From Staphylothermus sp. (GTDB taxonomy: Archaea; Thermoproteota; Thermoprotei_A; Sulfolobales; Desulfurococcaceae): a DNA stretch of 6,286 nucleotides. Of the stretch, positions 6,225 through 6,286 are shown piece by piece (within the stretch, counting starts at the first letter, position 1; each line of letters starts with the position of its first letter). A model generated the notes under the pieces. It was not told where the DNA came from. It was given only the letters and a program-made list of their open reading frames with translations, and ran no database searches. The stretch covers positions 1 through 6,286 of the forward strand of contig JAGHDU010000018.1 of assembly GCA_021159785.1 (NCBI GenBank), read 5' to 3'. The translations under genes and the position numbers were made by a program.

Positions 6225-6254
6225 AGAGTTCCACTCATAACTGTTGTTAAAAAC

Positions 6255-6281
6255 AAATATATCATATATTATATAAATATT
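6255..6281 (-). promoter_or_regulatory. Putative promoter of the GH4-GNAT operon
   Basis: The last 30 or so bases are almost pure A/T and give two TATA-like options on the minus strand. TTTATATAA (6277-6269) would start transcription near 6248, with a leader of about 24 bases. GATATATTT (6264-6256) would start it near 6235, with a leader of about 10 bases. No oligo-T terminator lies between this region and the ATG at 6224, and no other promoter-like stretch is seen before the GNAT gene, so both genes should be read from here. The upstream gene lies outside the window. Confidence 0.45.
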
Positions 6282-6286
6282 AATCC

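Noticed and set aside
5823..6240. Two plus-strand open frames opposite the GH4 N-terminus
   Set aside because: They are antisense to the conserved NAD-binding region, overlap each other, and lack promoters and ribosome sites.
6241..6286. AT-rich end of the window as a replication origin or repeat array
   Set aside because: There are no repeated origin-box-like elements; TATA-like promoter sequence explains it.

Overview
The window looks like a piece of an AT-rich archaeal chromosome, most likely from a hyperthermophilic crenarchaeon of the Desulfurococcales type (a Staphylothermus-like organism would fit; this is inference). The base composition is low in GC by eye. Arginine is almost always AGA/AGG and isoleucine is often ATA. 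The promoters look archaeal (A-rich BRE plus TATA-like boxes, no bacterial -35/-10 pairs). Ribosome sites are of the GGTGA type or absent, and termination appears to rely on oligo-T tracts. There are no RNA genes, insertion sequences, CRISPR repeats or broken genes that I can see.

Layout. (1) 49-1245, minus: a 12-helix major facilitator superfamily transporter. The first codons of a further minus-strand gene may lie at 12-1. (2) 1246-1376: a divergent intergenic region with a promoter facing each way. (3) 1377-2477, plus: a saccharopine-dehydrogenase-like NAD(P) oxidoreductase, closest in its motifs to the lysine 6-dehydrogenase type. (4) 2579-3865, plus: a GPH-family sugar:cation symporter. 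(5) 3866-3886: a 21-base convergent gap that is nearly all T6-G-A5, a likely two-way terminator. (6) 4828-3887, minus: a protein built of two GNAT acetyltransferase domains. (7) 6224-4833, minus: an NAD/Mn-dependent glycoside hydrolase of family GH4 with a CHGH metal-site motif, preceded by its own AT-rich promoter. GH4 and GNAT form a tight operon: the GH4 stop codon lies inside the ribosome-binding site of the GNAT gene.

How they may work together (inference). The GPH symporter would bring a glycoside or uronide into the cell. The cytosolic GH4 enzyme would cleave it by its oxidation-elimination mechanism. The co-translated GNAT protein may modify a sugar or amine linked to the same pathway. 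The MFS carrier and the lysine-6-dehydrogenase-like enzyme have no clear link to this beyond position. The locus looks like ordinary sugar metabolism in a peptide- and sugar-fermenting hyperthermophile, and I see no sign of a defence system or mobile element. The points most worth checking are the GH4 substrate, the function of the double-GNAT partner and the start-site and overlap arrangements.
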